The position numbers and the translations under genes are program-made. Shown one piece after another: positions 1-8,024 of a stretch of 64,000 bases of DNA (position 1 is the first letter of the stretch; each line of letters starts with the position of its first letter). The notes under the pieces were generated by a model that searched no databases, was not told the DNA's origin, and was given only the letters and a program-made list of their open reading frames with translations. The stretch is from Cyanobacteria bacterium UBA4641 (GTDB lineage: Bacteria; Cyanobacteriota; Vampirovibrionia; Gastranaerophilales; Gastranaerophilaceae), in contig DHMN01000028.1 in the NCBI GenBank assembly GCA_002405805.1, positions 16,881 to 80,880 on the forward strand, in the 5' to 3' direction.

Positions 1-110
1 AAAATTTAGGAATCAGCAGACATACCGTAAAAGCTCACGTCGGCTCTATTTTATTTAAACTTGGAGTAAAAAACAGACTGCTTGCCGCAATGTATCAAGA
101 ACAACTATAA
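1..110 (+). CDS. LuxR/NarL-type regulator, C-terminal end (partial)
   Basis: The reading frame from base 3 to the stop at 108-110 encodes 35 residues with LGISRHTVKAHV followed by KLGVKNR. This is the recognition-helix half of a GerE/LuxR DNA-binding domain, as found at the C terminus of two-component response regulators. The receiver half lies outside the window. Its stop codon overlaps the end of an HTH remnant on the other strand. Confidence 0.8.
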   Translation, partial: NLGISRHTVKAHVGSILFKLGVKNRLLAAMYQEQL

Positions 111-292
111 TTTCGCAACTTCTTTGACCATGTTTTTAACAAATGCCAATTTTTGCGGATTTGATTTGATGATAGAAATATATTTTTCTATCTCAACGAG
201 CATGTCTGATTGAGTGTTATACTCTTCAAACATAAAAAGTTCGTATGTATTCACACCTAAAACGCTTGAAATTCTTTCTATTGTGATATAAT
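105..292 (-). pseudogene. Remnant of an XRE-type HTH regulator
   Basis: The minus-strand frame ending at 105 reads about 60 codons: ITIERISSVLGVNTYELF followed by an acidic and basic helical tail. This resembles the last HTH helix plus C-terminal tail of small XRE regulators. Two in-frame TAG codons lie just upstream and no start codon, recognition helix or RBS remains. I read it as a 5'-truncated gene. Its former start region now holds the promoter of the divergent permease gene. Confidence 0.55.
287..292 (+). promoter_or_regulatory. -10 box (TATAAT) of a predicted leaderless transcript
   Basis: TATAAT preceded by TGA (extended -10 form TGn) lies six bases before the permease ATG at 299. 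Transcription would start at or next to that ATG. No Shine-Dalgarno sequence is present. Confidence 0.6.
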
Positions 293-298
293 TCTACT

Positions 299-1123
299 AT
301 GAAAAATTGGCGCAAAATTCTTGGTTATGTTTGTTTGATTTTCATTGCAATAACAATGTTATATCCGTTTTTTGCAATGTTGAATTTGTCACTTGTTCCA
401 AACAACGAAATATTTAACCAAGGTGGGAAACTCATATATTCGCCAATTTCGCTAAAAAATTATGTCAGCGTTTTTGAAAAAATACCACTTTGGACATATT
501 TTGCAAACAGTTTATTCGTTGCAGTTGTAACAACTCTTGGGCAAGTTATTTTTTCTGCAATGGCAGGCTACGCATTTGCTCGATTAAACTTCAAATTCCG
601 TGACGGATTGTTTTTAATCGTTTTGATAACAATGCTTGTTCCGCCACAAGTAAACATCATCCCACTATTTTTCATGATGCGCCAATTCCACTGGATAAAC
701 ACATACCAAGCACTAATCCTTCCGGGGTTATTTGGCGGATTTGGAATCTTTTTAATGAGGCAATATTTTTTAGGATTGCCAAAAGATTTGGAAGAATCTG
801 CAAAAATAGATGGTTGCAACATTTTGACCACATTTTTCAAAATTGCACTCCCCCTTGCAATGCCTGCAATTGCAACACTTGCGATTTTTACATTTGTATC
901 AACCTGGAACAGTTTTATGTGGCCACTGATTGTTACAAACACTGAATCAATGAGGACACTACCAGTCGGACTTGCGATTTTTAAAGGTAGCTTCAGAGAA
1001 ATCACGCTATGGGGCGACTTATTAGCTTGTTCTGTTATTTGCACAATTCCTGTAGTTGGAGTGTTTTTGCTTGGAAAGAAATATTTTATAAACGACATTT
1101 TGCAAGGCGGTGTAAAAGAATAG
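299..1123 (+). CDS. Sugar ABC transporter permease, MalG/UgpE type
   Basis: Inner-membrane permease of a CUT1-type carbohydrate importer, 274 residues with six predicted membrane helices. The cytoplasmic EAA loop, which docks on the ATPase, is at about residues 164-190 (LEESAKIDG...LPLAMP). Such permeases normally sit beside a second MalF-type permease and a binding protein. Here the upstream neighbours are a regulator end and a decayed HTH gene, and the downstream neighbour is repeat DNA, so it is an orphan in this window. Substrate cannot be read from sequence; the nan genes nearby make an amino sugar possible but unproven. The start is set by the TATAAT six bases upstream. Confidence 0.88.
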   Translation: MKNWRKILGYVCLIFIAITMLYPFFAMLNLSLVPNNEIFNQGGKLIYSPISLKNYVSVFEKIPLWTYFANSLFVAVVTTLGQVIFSAMAGYAFARLNFKFRDGLFLIVLITMLVPPQVNIIPLFFMMRQFHWINTYQALILPGLFGGFGIFLMRQYFLGLPKDLEESAKIDGCNILTTFFKIALPLAMPAIATLAIFTFVSTWNSFMWPLIVTNTESMRTLPVGLAIFKGSFREITLWGDLLACSVICTIPVVGVFLLGKKYFINDILQGGVKE

Positions 1124-1196
1124 AACATTTTTGTTTGATTGTTCACTTTTGGCTATTGTCGGATTGTTGACCTAAGTGCTTTATTATAGCATTGTC

Positions 1197-1420
1197 ATGC
1201 TGAACTGACTAGAATATGAGTTGAGATGAAATCGAAACGTAATATTCTGTTCCTCCTCGGTGTTTCAGCATCTCAAATTGAACAAATTAGTCTTATATAT
1301 AATTTGCAAGGCTTGAGACCCTGAAACGAGTTCAGGGTGACATTATAAGCATTGATAGATTCTGAATAGCAAGAAAAATTTATGCTCATTTTTCGCATAA
1401 TATTTCTAAGCTTTCAGAAT
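1197..1420. repeat. Composite hairpin repeats (types I and B)
   Basis: This fills the gap between the permease and the prenyltransferase. ATGCTGAA (1197-1204) pairs with TTCAGCAT (1264-1271) around an inner stem AGAATAT/ATATTCT (1211-1217, 1242-1248). ACCCTGAA (1318-1325) pairs with TTCAGGGT (1331-1338) around loop ACGAG. A third, longer stem-loop opens with ATTCTGAA (1359-1366) and closes with TTCAGAAT (1413-1420). The same units recur in many intergenic gaps of the window. Confidence 0.85.
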
Positions 1421-1448
1421 GACATAGACTACACAACATCTTTACCCT

Positions 1449-2429
1449 CTACCCAAACAAAATAGCCAAGCAGGTCAAGAGCATGAACACTGTAGAAATA
1501 TTTCGCGCAAAGAAAAACCTCAAATAAAACGGAGCATTAGTGGTATCTTTGACCTTGTTCCAGTTTTCAAGCGGCTTGTGCCAAAAGCGAACTTGAGGAA
1601 CACTTGTTGGGTCTGTGTTGTATTTATTTAACATTGAATATAAATCAACAACGAGCGGAATTGTTAAATAATTGAGCAAAAACAACCAATTATGCGTTCT
1701 AAAAATAAAATACCCAAGCACGACATAACTAAATCCGTAAAACACCAACAACAATTTAAGCGCTCTATCTTTTGAACCCATTTTTATACAAAGTGTCGTT
1801 TTATTTGCATTTAAGTCGCCATCATAATCCATAAGCATGTGAGCGTACAAAATCGCATTTACAAACATCACACAAACTAAAGACAAGATAAAAACATCCA
1901 GCGAAAATTGCCTTGTCATCACATAATAAACACCCTCAAACATCAATGGTCCGTAAGCAATAATTATCTCGACTTCCCCAAGTCCGCGACAAGACAAATG
2001 CGGATAACCAAGTGCGATAACAAGCGCGATAACCGCCAGTAATAATACAACAGGACCTGAAATAAAAAACAAAACACCTCCACAAAATGCAGCTATAGCT
2101 AAAAATATGATAATTGTATTTCGCAAATCTTTAATGGTAGCTTTGCCTGACCTTAGATATTCACACTTGCAGTCCCTGCCTGCCGTGATGAATTTATCAT
2201 CCTTTTGTAAAACTTTGTAATCTATATAATCATCAATCAGATTTGTTGCAAGGTGAACAAAGCTAATTCCGACAAGTGCAATTAAACCGTTTAATATTGC
2301 CCCACCTTGTTTTAGAGAATAGACAAAAATCACAAGCCAACTCAAAAAAGTTATCGGTGCAGAATATAACCTTGCGGCTTTTAGCCAAAAAATTGTCTTA
2401 TCAATGAAATTTTTCAAAAATTTAATCAT
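1449..2429 (-). CDS. UbiA-family prenyltransferase (MenA-like)
   Basis: Polytopic membrane enzyme of about 326 residues that would transfer a polyprenyl chain to an aromatic or related acceptor. The two Asp-rich motifs of the UbiA family are present: NLIDDYIDYK near residue 63 and DYDGDLNANKTT near residue 201. These bind Mg2+-diphosphate. Eight or so hydrophobic helices surround them. An in-frame TTG lies four codons earlier, but ATG at 2429 sits one base after the upstream stop, which suggests coupled translation. The acceptor (naphthoate for menaquinone, or another) cannot be decided; no other quinone genes are nearby. It closes the nan-type gene cluster. Confidence 0.82.
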   Translation of the reverse strand: MIKFLKNFIDKTIFWLKAARLYSAPITFLSWLVIFVYSLKQGGAILNGLIALVGISFVHLATNLIDDYIDYKVLQKDDKFITAGRDCKCEYLRSGKATIKDLRNTIIIFLAIAAFCGGVLFFISGPVVLLLAVIALVIALGYPHLSCRGLGEVEIIIAYGPLMFEGVYYVMTRQFSLDVFILSLVCVMFVNAILYAHMLMDYDGDLNANKTTLCIKMGSKDRALKLLLVFYGFSYVVLGYFIFRTHNWLFLLNYLTIPLVVDLYSMLNKYNTDPTSVPQVRFWHKPLENWNKVKDTTNAPFYLRFFFARNISTVFMLLTCLAILFG

Positions 2430-2430
2430 C

Positions 2431-2655
2431 TTATTTTTCAAAAATATTTTTTAAAGCAATAACTGATTCGTAACTTGCGCCTGCCTCAAGAATTTCTTCC
2501 GCACTAAGCCCAAACATCGTAATCAAATCTCGAGCACTGTTGTTGTCGCGCTCATTTAGGTATTGAGCAACTTTAATAACCGCATCCCCTCTTGTCATTT
2601 TGGTGATTTGGTCATTTATTCCTTTCCTAAAAATTCTTGCCTTAGATTTTCCCAT
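2431..2655 (-). CDS. Small protein of unknown function in the nan cluster
   Basis: Codes for 74 residues, basic at the N terminus (GKSKARIFRKG) and otherwise predicted helical. No known domain is recognised. It lies four bases after the ROK kinase and one base before the UbiA gene, all on the minus strand, so it is very probably co-transcribed and real. It has the same length as the other small gene of the cluster (3532-3756), but I see no clear sequence similarity between them. Confidence 0.6.
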   Translation of the reverse strand: MGKSKARIFRKGINDQITKMTRGDAVIKVAQYLNERDNNSARDLITMFGLSAEEILEAGASYESVIALKNIFEK

Positions 2656-2659
2656 CAGA

Positions 2660-3532
2660 CTACACCTTGCCTAACGCCAACAACGCAGCACCAATCATGC
2701 CTGAATAGTTGCCTGCTGTAGCTTTTACAACTTTTGTCGGTGTTGTTACAATTTCTTTATTAACATTTTTTTCAACTTCATCAGTATCAACAAATTGAGC
2801 CATAGAACCTGACAAAACAAAGCAATCAGGGTCAAAGATGTTTGCAAGTCCGATAATTCCGTTTGTAATATCTTCCTGCCAACGGTTCAGAACGGCTTTC
2901 ATCTTTTCATCGCCTGCATTTACGCCATCTATTACATCATAAGTTGTTACATCTTTATTATTTAACATTTCTTCTGCAGTTTTTTTCAAGCCATGACCTG
3001 ACGCGTAAGCCTCAAAGCAATCCCAAGAACCGCAAGTACAATGACGTCTTTTATCAGAATACATTTTGAAATGCATTTCACCTGCTGCACCGTTTTTCCC
3101 TTTAAACAATTTGTCATTTAGGATAATTCCGCCACCGACACCTGTTCCAAGCGTCAACATAATTGAATCAGGGCAACCTTTTGATGCTCCGATTTCATGT
3201 TCTGCCCAAGCTGCACAATTGGCATCATTTTCCACAAATACAGGCTTTTTTGATAAGGACAAAAAGTCCATTGTCGGATATTCTTTAGCTATATTTCCTG
3301 TTGAGCCTAAAATTCCTGTGTTTTGGTTATTCACAGCACCACAAGTTGAAAATGCAACGATATCAACATCATTTTCGTGTTTTTTGATTATTGATTTGAA
3401 AGTTTCTTGAATTTCATCAAAAGTGCTCGGTGTTGAATGTTTTTCGATTTCAGTTAAGAAATTTCCGTTTTCATCAATAATGGCACTGTAGATTTTTGTA
3501 CCGCCAACATCTATAGCTAAAGCTTTTTTCAT
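2660..3532 (-). CDS. nanK: ROK-family sugar kinase, probable N-acetylmannosamine kinase
   Basis: Cytoplasmic ATP-dependent sugar kinase of 290 residues. The N-terminal phosphate-binding motif DVGGTK is at residues 8-13, the catalytic segment END at 101-103, and GTGVGGG at 129-135. The ROK zinc site is seen as H154 plus the C-x-C-x4-C set (Cys165, 167, 172). The canonical Gly before the third Cys is Asp. ROK kinases include glucokinases and ManNAc kinases. Two genes upstream is nanE, whose substrate is the product of ManNAc kinase, so NanK is the favoured assignment. The start overlaps the upstream stop as TAATG. Confidence 0.8.
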   Translation of the reverse strand: MKKALAIDVGGTKIYSAIIDENGNFLTEIEKHSTPSTFDEIQETFKSIIKKHENDVDIVAFSTCGAVNNQNTGILGSTGNIAKEYPTMDFLSLSKKPVFVENDANCAAWAEHEIGASKGCPDSIMLTLGTGVGGGIILNDKLFKGKNGAAGEMHFKMYSDKRRHCTCGSWDCFEAYASGHGLKKTAEEMLNNKDVTTYDVIDGVNAGDEKMKAVLNRWQEDITNGIIGLANIFDPDCFVLSGSMAQFVDTDEVEKNVNKEIVTTPTKVVKATAGNYSGMIGAALLALGKV

Positions 3533-3756
3533 TATTTATTAACTCCTTTTTCAAAACTGTCTCGGATTCCATCCATTGCTTGCCTGCAAAATTTGTACAT
3601 TGAGCGAACTTCGCGTACTGTATACTCTCTGCCGATTAGTTCAACTTTTCGGTCGTAATCAGGCAACTTCTTTTGTTTTTCAGCTTGTTCCATTACTGCC
3701 AGCAAATTCTTTGCTCTATCTAATGGAGACAAAAATTTTATTAATGGTATTTTCAT
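3532..3756 (-). CDS. Small protein of unknown function between nanE and the kinase
   Basis: Encodes 74 residues, amphipathic and charged, rich in Lys, Glu and Arg (DRAKNLLAVMEQAEKQKK). No signal peptide, membrane segment or known motif is visible. It lies three bases after nanE and overlaps the kinase start by one base, so it must be part of the same operon. A helical adaptor or regulatory protein is possible but not supported by any motif. Confidence 0.6.
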   Translation of the reverse strand: MKIPLIKFLSPLDRAKNLLAVMEQAEKQKKLPDYDRKVELIGREYTVREVRSMYKFCRQAMDGIRDSFEKGVNK

Positions 3757-3759
3757 TAG

Positions 3760-4452
3760 TTATTTATTCCTAAACACAAATCTTTTGGTAATCAATTGAG
3801 GTCTTGTGATAGCTGAACCTATAACGACACAGTGAGCACCAAGTTCAAATGCCCTATTAACTTGCTCCGGTTCCCAAATTCTACCTTCCAAAACTACAGG
3901 CATTTTTGTTGTTTTAACAAGCTGTTTCAATAGTTCAAAATCAGGCTCTTTAGCTGGAGAATTTGCAGATTCCAAAGTATAACCAGCAAGTGTTGTAGAT
4001 AAAATATCCGCGCCTGCCTCTTTTGCCTTGATACCTTCCTCGAGTGTGGAAATATCCGCCATTGCGACACGATTATTTATGTGAACATACTTAAATAAAT
4101 CTGCAAGTTTTTCACCGTTTGGACGCGGACGTTGTGTTGCATCCGTCGCAATGATATCCGCACCTGCTTGTACAAGTTCAATCACATCTTTTACAGTCGG
4201 CGTAATATAAACTATTTCCTTGTAATTCTTTGGAATCACATTTGGCTTAGTTAAACCTATTACCGGTAAAGTGAAAAGTTTTTTTGCGATTTTGACGTCT
4301 CTAGCACCTGCCACACGCAAAGCACCTGCCCCCCCTGTAACAACAGATTTCATCATAGCTGTCATACAACTTTCGGCATACAACGGTTCTGATGGCATAG
4401 CCTGAACAGAAACGACAACAATTCCCTTAATTCTATCAATAACATTACTCAT
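3760..4452 (-). CDS. nanE: N-acetylmannosamine-6-phosphate 2-epimerase
   Basis: TIM-barrel enzyme converting ManNAc-6-P to GlcNAc-6-P in sialic acid and ManNAc breakdown, 230 residues. Family segments are present in order: IVVVSVQA at the N terminus, GLTKPN, ITPT, DATQRPRP and MADISTLEE, then the phosphate-binding end AGYT and GSAITRP. It heads the operon nanE-unknown-ROK kinase-unknown-UbiA. The ATG at 4452 is preferred over TTG at 4458 because TATAAT lies exactly six bases before it. No sialidase or sialate lyase is in the window. Confidence 0.9.
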   Translation of the reverse strand: MSNVIDRIKGIVVVSVQAMPSEPLYAESCMTAMMKSVVTGGAGALRVAGARDVKIAKKLFTLPVIGLTKPNVIPKNYKEIVYITPTVKDVIELVQAGADIIATDATQRPRPNGEKLADLFKYVHINNRVAMADISTLEEGIKAKEAGADILSTTLAGYTLESANSPAKEPDFELLKQLVKTTKMPVVLEGRIWEPEQVNRAFELGAHCVVIGSAITRPQLITKRFVFRNK

Positions 4453-4458
4453 ACCCAA

Positions 4459-4464
4459 ATTATA
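4459..4464 (-). promoter_or_regulatory. -10 box of predicted leaderless nanE transcript
   Basis: On the minus strand TATAAT is followed by the six bases TTGGGT and then the nanE ATG. No Shine-Dalgarno sequence is present. It lies back to back with the promoter region of the M16 peptidase gene. Confidence 0.6.
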
Positions 4465-4583
4465 TATTAAACAAAAATAAATTTCTGTATGGATATCAAA
4501 ATTTTATTTTTACGCAAGAGCTTTAGTTATTTTATAAAAGTTACCCTTGGAAATAATCATTGATATCTAACCCCATATTATGC

Positions 4584-4589
4584 TATAAT
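4584..4589 (+). promoter_or_regulatory. -10 box (TATAAT) of the M16 peptidase operon
   Basis: TATAAT lies 67 bases before the peptidase ATG, giving a leader of about 60 bases that carries its own Shine-Dalgarno sequence. The gene therefore uses a leadered mRNA, unlike its divergent neighbour nanE. Confidence 0.5.
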
Positions 4590-4656
4590 TGTTCTATCAT
4601 TGGCACTACAATATAAGAAATTGCCGACATACACGTATTTAGCGAGGAAAATATTA

Positions 4657-5988
4657 ATGAATAAAACTTTAGTGAAATATCCGTTTTTAACAAAAGAGGT
4701 AGAAATTTACGAAAGAGACAATGGACACAAGATTGTTTTGGCACATAAAGAAGGCGATATGGTCAATGTATCATCTTGGGTTAAAACAGGTTCAATAAAT
4801 GAAGACGATGATAATAACGGTATTTCACACTTCCTTGAACATTTGATGTTCAAAGGTACAAACACCTACAAAGTTGGTGAATTTGACAGAATGTTAGAAT
4901 CAAAAGGCGCAATCGTCAATGCTGCAACTTGGAAAGATTATACTTTTTTCTATGTAACTTTACCAAAAGGTATTGATAACAAGGATTTTGATTTGGCTAT
5001 TGATTTGCATGCCGATATGATGATGAATCCGATTTTTCCTGCAGAAGAACTCGGTGCTCCGTTTGATATCAACGACCACACAGTAACAGACAAACGCGAA
5101 CGTCACGTCGTTATTGAAGAAATAAGAATGAGAAAAGACCAACCTTGGACAAAAGTTTACAATATTTGCAACAAAAATATGTACACAAATCACCCATATA
5201 AACGTGATGTAATTGGTACTCCTGAAATTATTTCAAGATTAACAAGGGAAGATATTGACAACTATTATAGAAAATTCTACACACCGAAAAACGTCACAAC
5301 TATTATCGTTGGTGATTTTGACCACGAACAGGTTTTGAAAACTCTTTGCGAAAAATTCGATTTCCCTAACCGTACACAAGGCGAAAATCGTGTCAATGCA
5401 ATTGATTTGCCAGTATCTGAAACTAAATATGTAGAGACAAAAGCAAACGTAAATACATCTTACTTGATGTTTGGTTGGCTCGGACCTTTGGCAAGAGAAT
5501 TAAAAGCATCTATTTGCCTTGATTTAATCAGCATAATTTTTGGTGATGGTTCTAGTTCTCGTTTGCAACAAAATTTAGTAGAAAAATTGCCTGACAAAAT
5601 CTTCAATATGATTGACTCTGAGCATTATCAATTCAAAGATGGCAACAATTTCTTCATTCAGGCAAATTTCAGACCTGATGCGAAAGAAAAAGCAATTGAA
5701 CTTGTTAAAGAAGAATTAGCAAAACTTTTGACAGAAAGAATCACAGAAGAAGAACTTGCGAAAGCTAAAAAACGTACAAAATCGCGCTTTGCTTTTGCTG
5801 CAGAAACTGTATCTGAAATCGGCGAAACAATCGGTTATTATATGACAGTTTGCGATGATTTGAAGTTGATTGAAGACTATTTGAGCGATTTAGACAGTAT
5901 TACTGTTGAGGATTTGGAAGAAACCATCCGCAAGTATTTGTCAATTGACAATGCTGTTATTTCTGTTCTGGTTCCTGAAGAGGCATAG
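4657..5988 (+). CDS. M16-family zinc metallopeptidase (processing-peptidase type)
   Basis: Zinc peptidase of 443 residues related to PqqL and mitochondrial processing peptidase. The inverted zinc motif HFLEH is at residues 58-62 and the third ligand lies in VIEEIRM near residue 154. The second M16 domain, which lacks zinc residues, follows (MFGWLGP near residue 270). No signal peptide is visible, so it is probably cytoplasmic or acts in a complex. The start at 4657 is chosen because GAGGA lies eight bases upstream; an in-frame TTG at 4600 adds 19 residues but lacks an RBS. The UDG gene follows three bases after its stop. Confidence 0.88.
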   Translation: MNKTLVKYPFLTKEVEIYERDNGHKIVLAHKEGDMVNVSSWVKTGSINEDDDNNGISHFLEHLMFKGTNTYKVGEFDRMLESKGAIVNAATWKDYTFFYVTLPKGIDNKDFDLAIDLHADMMMNPIFPAEELGAPFDINDHTVTDKRERHVVIEEIRMRKDQPWTKVYNICNKNMYTNHPYKRDVIGTPEIISRLTREDIDNYYRKFYTPKNVTTIIVGDFDHEQVLKTLCEKFDFPNRTQGENRVNAIDLPVSETKYVETKANVNTSYLMFGWLGPLARELKASICLDLISIIFGDGSSSRLQQNLVEKLPDKIFNMIDSEHYQFKDGNNFFIQANFRPDAKEKAIELVKEELAKLLTERITEEELAKAKKRTKSRFAFAAETVSEIGETIGYYMTVCDDLKLIEDYLSDLDSITVEDLEETIRKYLSIDNAVISVLVPEEA

Positions 5989-5991
5989 TTT

Positions 5992-6585
5992 ATGGCAACG
6001 GAATTTGATGAAAAACTGGAAGAAGTTAGACAAAAATGTTTGCACTGTGACAAATGTTCATTGTGCAAAACTCGGACAAATTCGGTATTTTCAGCAGGTG
6101 TTCCAAATTCTAAATTGATGTTCATCGGCGAAGCTCCAGGGTATTATGAAGATATGAAAGGAGAGCCTTTTGTCGGAAAAGCCGGACAACTTTTAGATAA
6201 AATCTTGGGTTGTGTCGGATTTTCAAGAAAGGAAAATATTTATATCTGCAACACCCTAAAATGCCGTCCACCTGAAAATAGAGACCCCCTACCGGAAGAA
6301 AAAGCTGCTTGTTGGGAGTATTTAAACGCGCAAGTTGAGACACTAAAACCGCGTATAATTTTGCTTTGCGGAAGAGTTGCGGTGCAATCTTTTATTGATA
6401 CAAAACTTGGGATTACAAAACTTCGCGGAAAATGGTTTGAAGGTCCTAATTTTAGCAAAATGATGCCGATTTTTCACCCTTCGTATTTGTTGAGAAATGA
6501 CAGTCGCGAAAAAGGTTCACCAAAATGGCTTATGTGGCAGGACATCAAAGAAGTTCGCAGAGTCTATGAACAAATGCAGGGGTAA
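5992..6585 (+). CDS. Uracil-DNA glycosylase, family 4 (4Fe-4S)
   Basis: Removes uracil from DNA to start base-excision repair, 197 residues. The Cys-rich N terminus (Cys16, 19, 22, 25) plus Cys91 and Cys107 supplies the iron-sulphur cluster ligands. The catalytic motif GEAPG is at 46-50 with PFVGKAGQLLD following, and HPSYLLR at 162-168. It is in an operon with the M16 peptidase, with only three bases between them. The family is typical of bacteria and archaea that lack or supplement the Ung type. Confidence 0.92.
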   Translation: MATEFDEKLEEVRQKCLHCDKCSLCKTRTNSVFSAGVPNSKLMFIGEAPGYYEDMKGEPFVGKAGQLLDKILGCVGFSRKENIYICNTLKCRPPENRDPLPEEKAACWEYLNAQVETLKPRIILLCGRVAVQSFIDTKLGITKLRGKWFEGPNFSKMMPIFHPSYLLRNDSREKGSPKWLMWQDIKEVRRVYEQMQG

Positions 6586-6884
6586 TGGCGCGGAATAAGA
6601 CTGCCATTCTGGCAGGAAATTTTGTCGGCTTGGCATAAATGAAGTGCCGACCTACTAAAACACATAGGTCTTTGTCATTTTAAGCATGCCATGCTTATTG
6701 AAAAATCCAATAAAATATTAATTATTAAGTTTTATTAAGATGAATTATCATGTAAAACGCACACTATACAAGGGTTTTAAAAATTAGTATATATTTTATA
6801 GATAAAAAATAGCACTTTTTATATACTCAAATTTTTTATATATATGTAAGCAATGAGCGACTAGATTAGCAAAAAGGAGAATAT
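6586..6884. repeat. Intergenic region with a GTCGGC hairpin
   Basis: No convincing gene is seen. GTCGGC (6624-6629) pairs with GCCGAC (6646-6651) and is followed by CTAC. The same GTCGGC...GCCGACCTAC unit recurs at 56707-56730. The rest is very AT-rich and holds the likely promoter of the CopG gene, plus its RBS AAGGAG just before 6885. Confidence 0.6.
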
Positions 6885-7073
6885 ATGGCGAGAGTATTAA
6901 TTTCAATGCCCGAAGAATTTTTGAACAGAATTGACCAAGTTGCAGATGGTGAAAATCGTTCCAGAAGTGAATTGATTCGTGAGGCATTAAGAACCTACAT
7001 TTACAAACAAAAAATCAAAGAATCCACAGGCGCGTTGCAAAATGCTAATCTGTTGGAATCATTGTTGAGTTAA
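6885..7073 (+). CDS. Ribbon-helix-helix (CopG/Arc-type) regulator
   Basis: DNA-binding protein of 62 residues. The N-terminal strand (RVLISMPEEFLNRID) and the helices with SRSELIREALRTYI match the CopG ribbon-helix-helix pattern. A good RBS (AAGGAG) precedes the ATG and a terminator follows the stop. Many such proteins are antitoxins, but no toxin-like gene lies on either side, so a solitary transcription regulator is more likely. Confidence 0.85.
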   Translation: MARVLISMPEEFLNRIDQVADGENRSRSELIREALRTYIYKQKIKESTGALQNANLLESLLS

Positions 7074-7115
7074 TCAGCGGTAAGGAAAAAGGCGAAAAGA
7101 TTTGGGATAAACATT

Positions 7116-7143
7116 GGCAGCCCTCTTTTGAGAGTTGCCTTTT
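7116..7143 (+). terminator. Rho-independent terminator after the CopG gene
   Basis: GGCAGCCCTC and GAGAGTTGCC form a ten-base-pair stem with one mismatch and one G-T pair around TTTT, followed by TTTT and more T-rich sequence. Confidence 0.7.
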
Positions 7144-7150
7144 GTTGTTA

Positions 7151-7900
7151 TTATTTCCAAGGGTAACTTTTATCAATGCGCCAACCTGCGCGTTTGATTT
7201 TTTCAGCACAACAGTCTCCATCACCAGATTTTGAACAGTTATTATTTATTTGCTCGTCCGTAAATGAAGAACATGCAGGCACTACAACTCCGCCTTTTTC
7301 TCCGTCGATTTTTCTCTCTAAAAGGAATATGTCTCTACCAACAGTATTAGGTTTCGCAGTACCATTAATATCTACATAAATAGCACTTGAAGTAAAATAT
7401 CCATTCTTAGTATCTCCGGTATATGTAACAATCATATATATAAAACCATCCATAGATGTGAACACCACGCGTGAAGCTCTAGTTTCAACAAGCAAGTTTA
7501 ATTTACGACCATTAATATATTGCCATGGGCTTGAATTATCGTATCCGCATCCTGTGACATTACATAGAGATAAAACTTTTATATATGGAGCCCAGAATTT
7601 GTCAAAATAATTTTGTGCACCAAGTGCACGCGCTTCTTCTGCCGAAACTTCGCCGACATCATCGTACGCCAAGCGGTAAGCTTGATTCATCACAGAAATT
7701 GCCTTTTGTAGTTTGACTACCGTTTGTTTTTTCTGATGGGTTGCTATTAAATTAGGTATCGTAATCGCCGCAATTACACTTATTATGCCTAGGGTGATTA
7801 ACGTTTCTGCTAAAGTAAACCCAAGGTGCACCGAACTTAAAAAGCGCTGAGCACCATGAGTAAAAATACATTTTAAATTAGACCATTTTTTGTTATACAT
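7151..7900 (-). CDS. Type IV pilin-like (pseudopilin) protein 1
   Basis: Envelope or secretion-system fibre subunit of 249 residues. After a 27-residue leader comes the prepilin cleavage site G27/F28 with Glu at +5 (GFTLAETLITLG), then a hydrophobic helix. The C-terminal half carries DINGTAKPNTVGRD and a Cys-rich end finishing in GWRIDKSYPW, shared with the other pilin-like proteins here. The start at 7900 is chosen for the upstream GAAAGG; an earlier in-frame ATG at 7951 has none. It is divergent from the small HTH gene at 8025. Confidence 0.85.
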   Translation of the reverse strand: MYNKKWSNLKCIFTHGAQRFLSSVHLGFTLAETLITLGIISVIAAITIPNLIATHQKKQTVVKLQKAISVMNQAYRLAYDDVGEVSAEEARALGAQNYFDKFWAPYIKVLSLCNVTGCGYDNSSPWQYINGRKLNLLVETRASRVVFTSMDGFIYMIVTYTGDTKNGYFTSSAIYVDINGTAKPNTVGRDIFLLERKIDGEKGGVVVPACSSFTDEQINNNCSKSGDGDCCAEKIKRAGWRIDKSYPWK

Positions 7901-7934
7901 ATCAAACCTTTCTCTTATAGTTAGAATAAAATAA

Positions 7935-7977
7935 ATTATAGTGTAAAACATAATAATTATAGTTAATTAGCTATAAT
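7935..7977. promoter_or_regulatory. Shared promoter/operator region of pilin 1 and its HTH gene
   Basis: ATTATAG occurs at 7935-7941 and 7956-7962 (21 bases apart, two helical turns) and inverted as CTATAAT at 7971-7977. These overlap -10 hexamers on both strands, so part of the symmetry may simply be back-to-back promoters. An operator for the adjacent HTH protein is an inference. Confidence 0.45.
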
Positions 7978-8024
7978 ATGTCAACATCCTTGAGTTTGGC
8001 AAAAAGAGAGATTAACATGAACGA

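Noticed and set aside
1197..1420. CRISPR array, because of many similar repeats
   Set aside because: Repeats are palindromic and scattered through the window, without regular spacing, unique spacers or cas genes.
2430..2441. TTG start at 2441 for the UbiA gene
   Set aside because: It would overlap the upstream gene and lacks an RBS; ATG at 2429 is adjacent to the upstream stop.
6885..7073. CopG protein as an antitoxin of a toxin-antitoxin pair
   Set aside because: No small toxin-like gene lies within several hundred bases on either side; a terminator follows directly.
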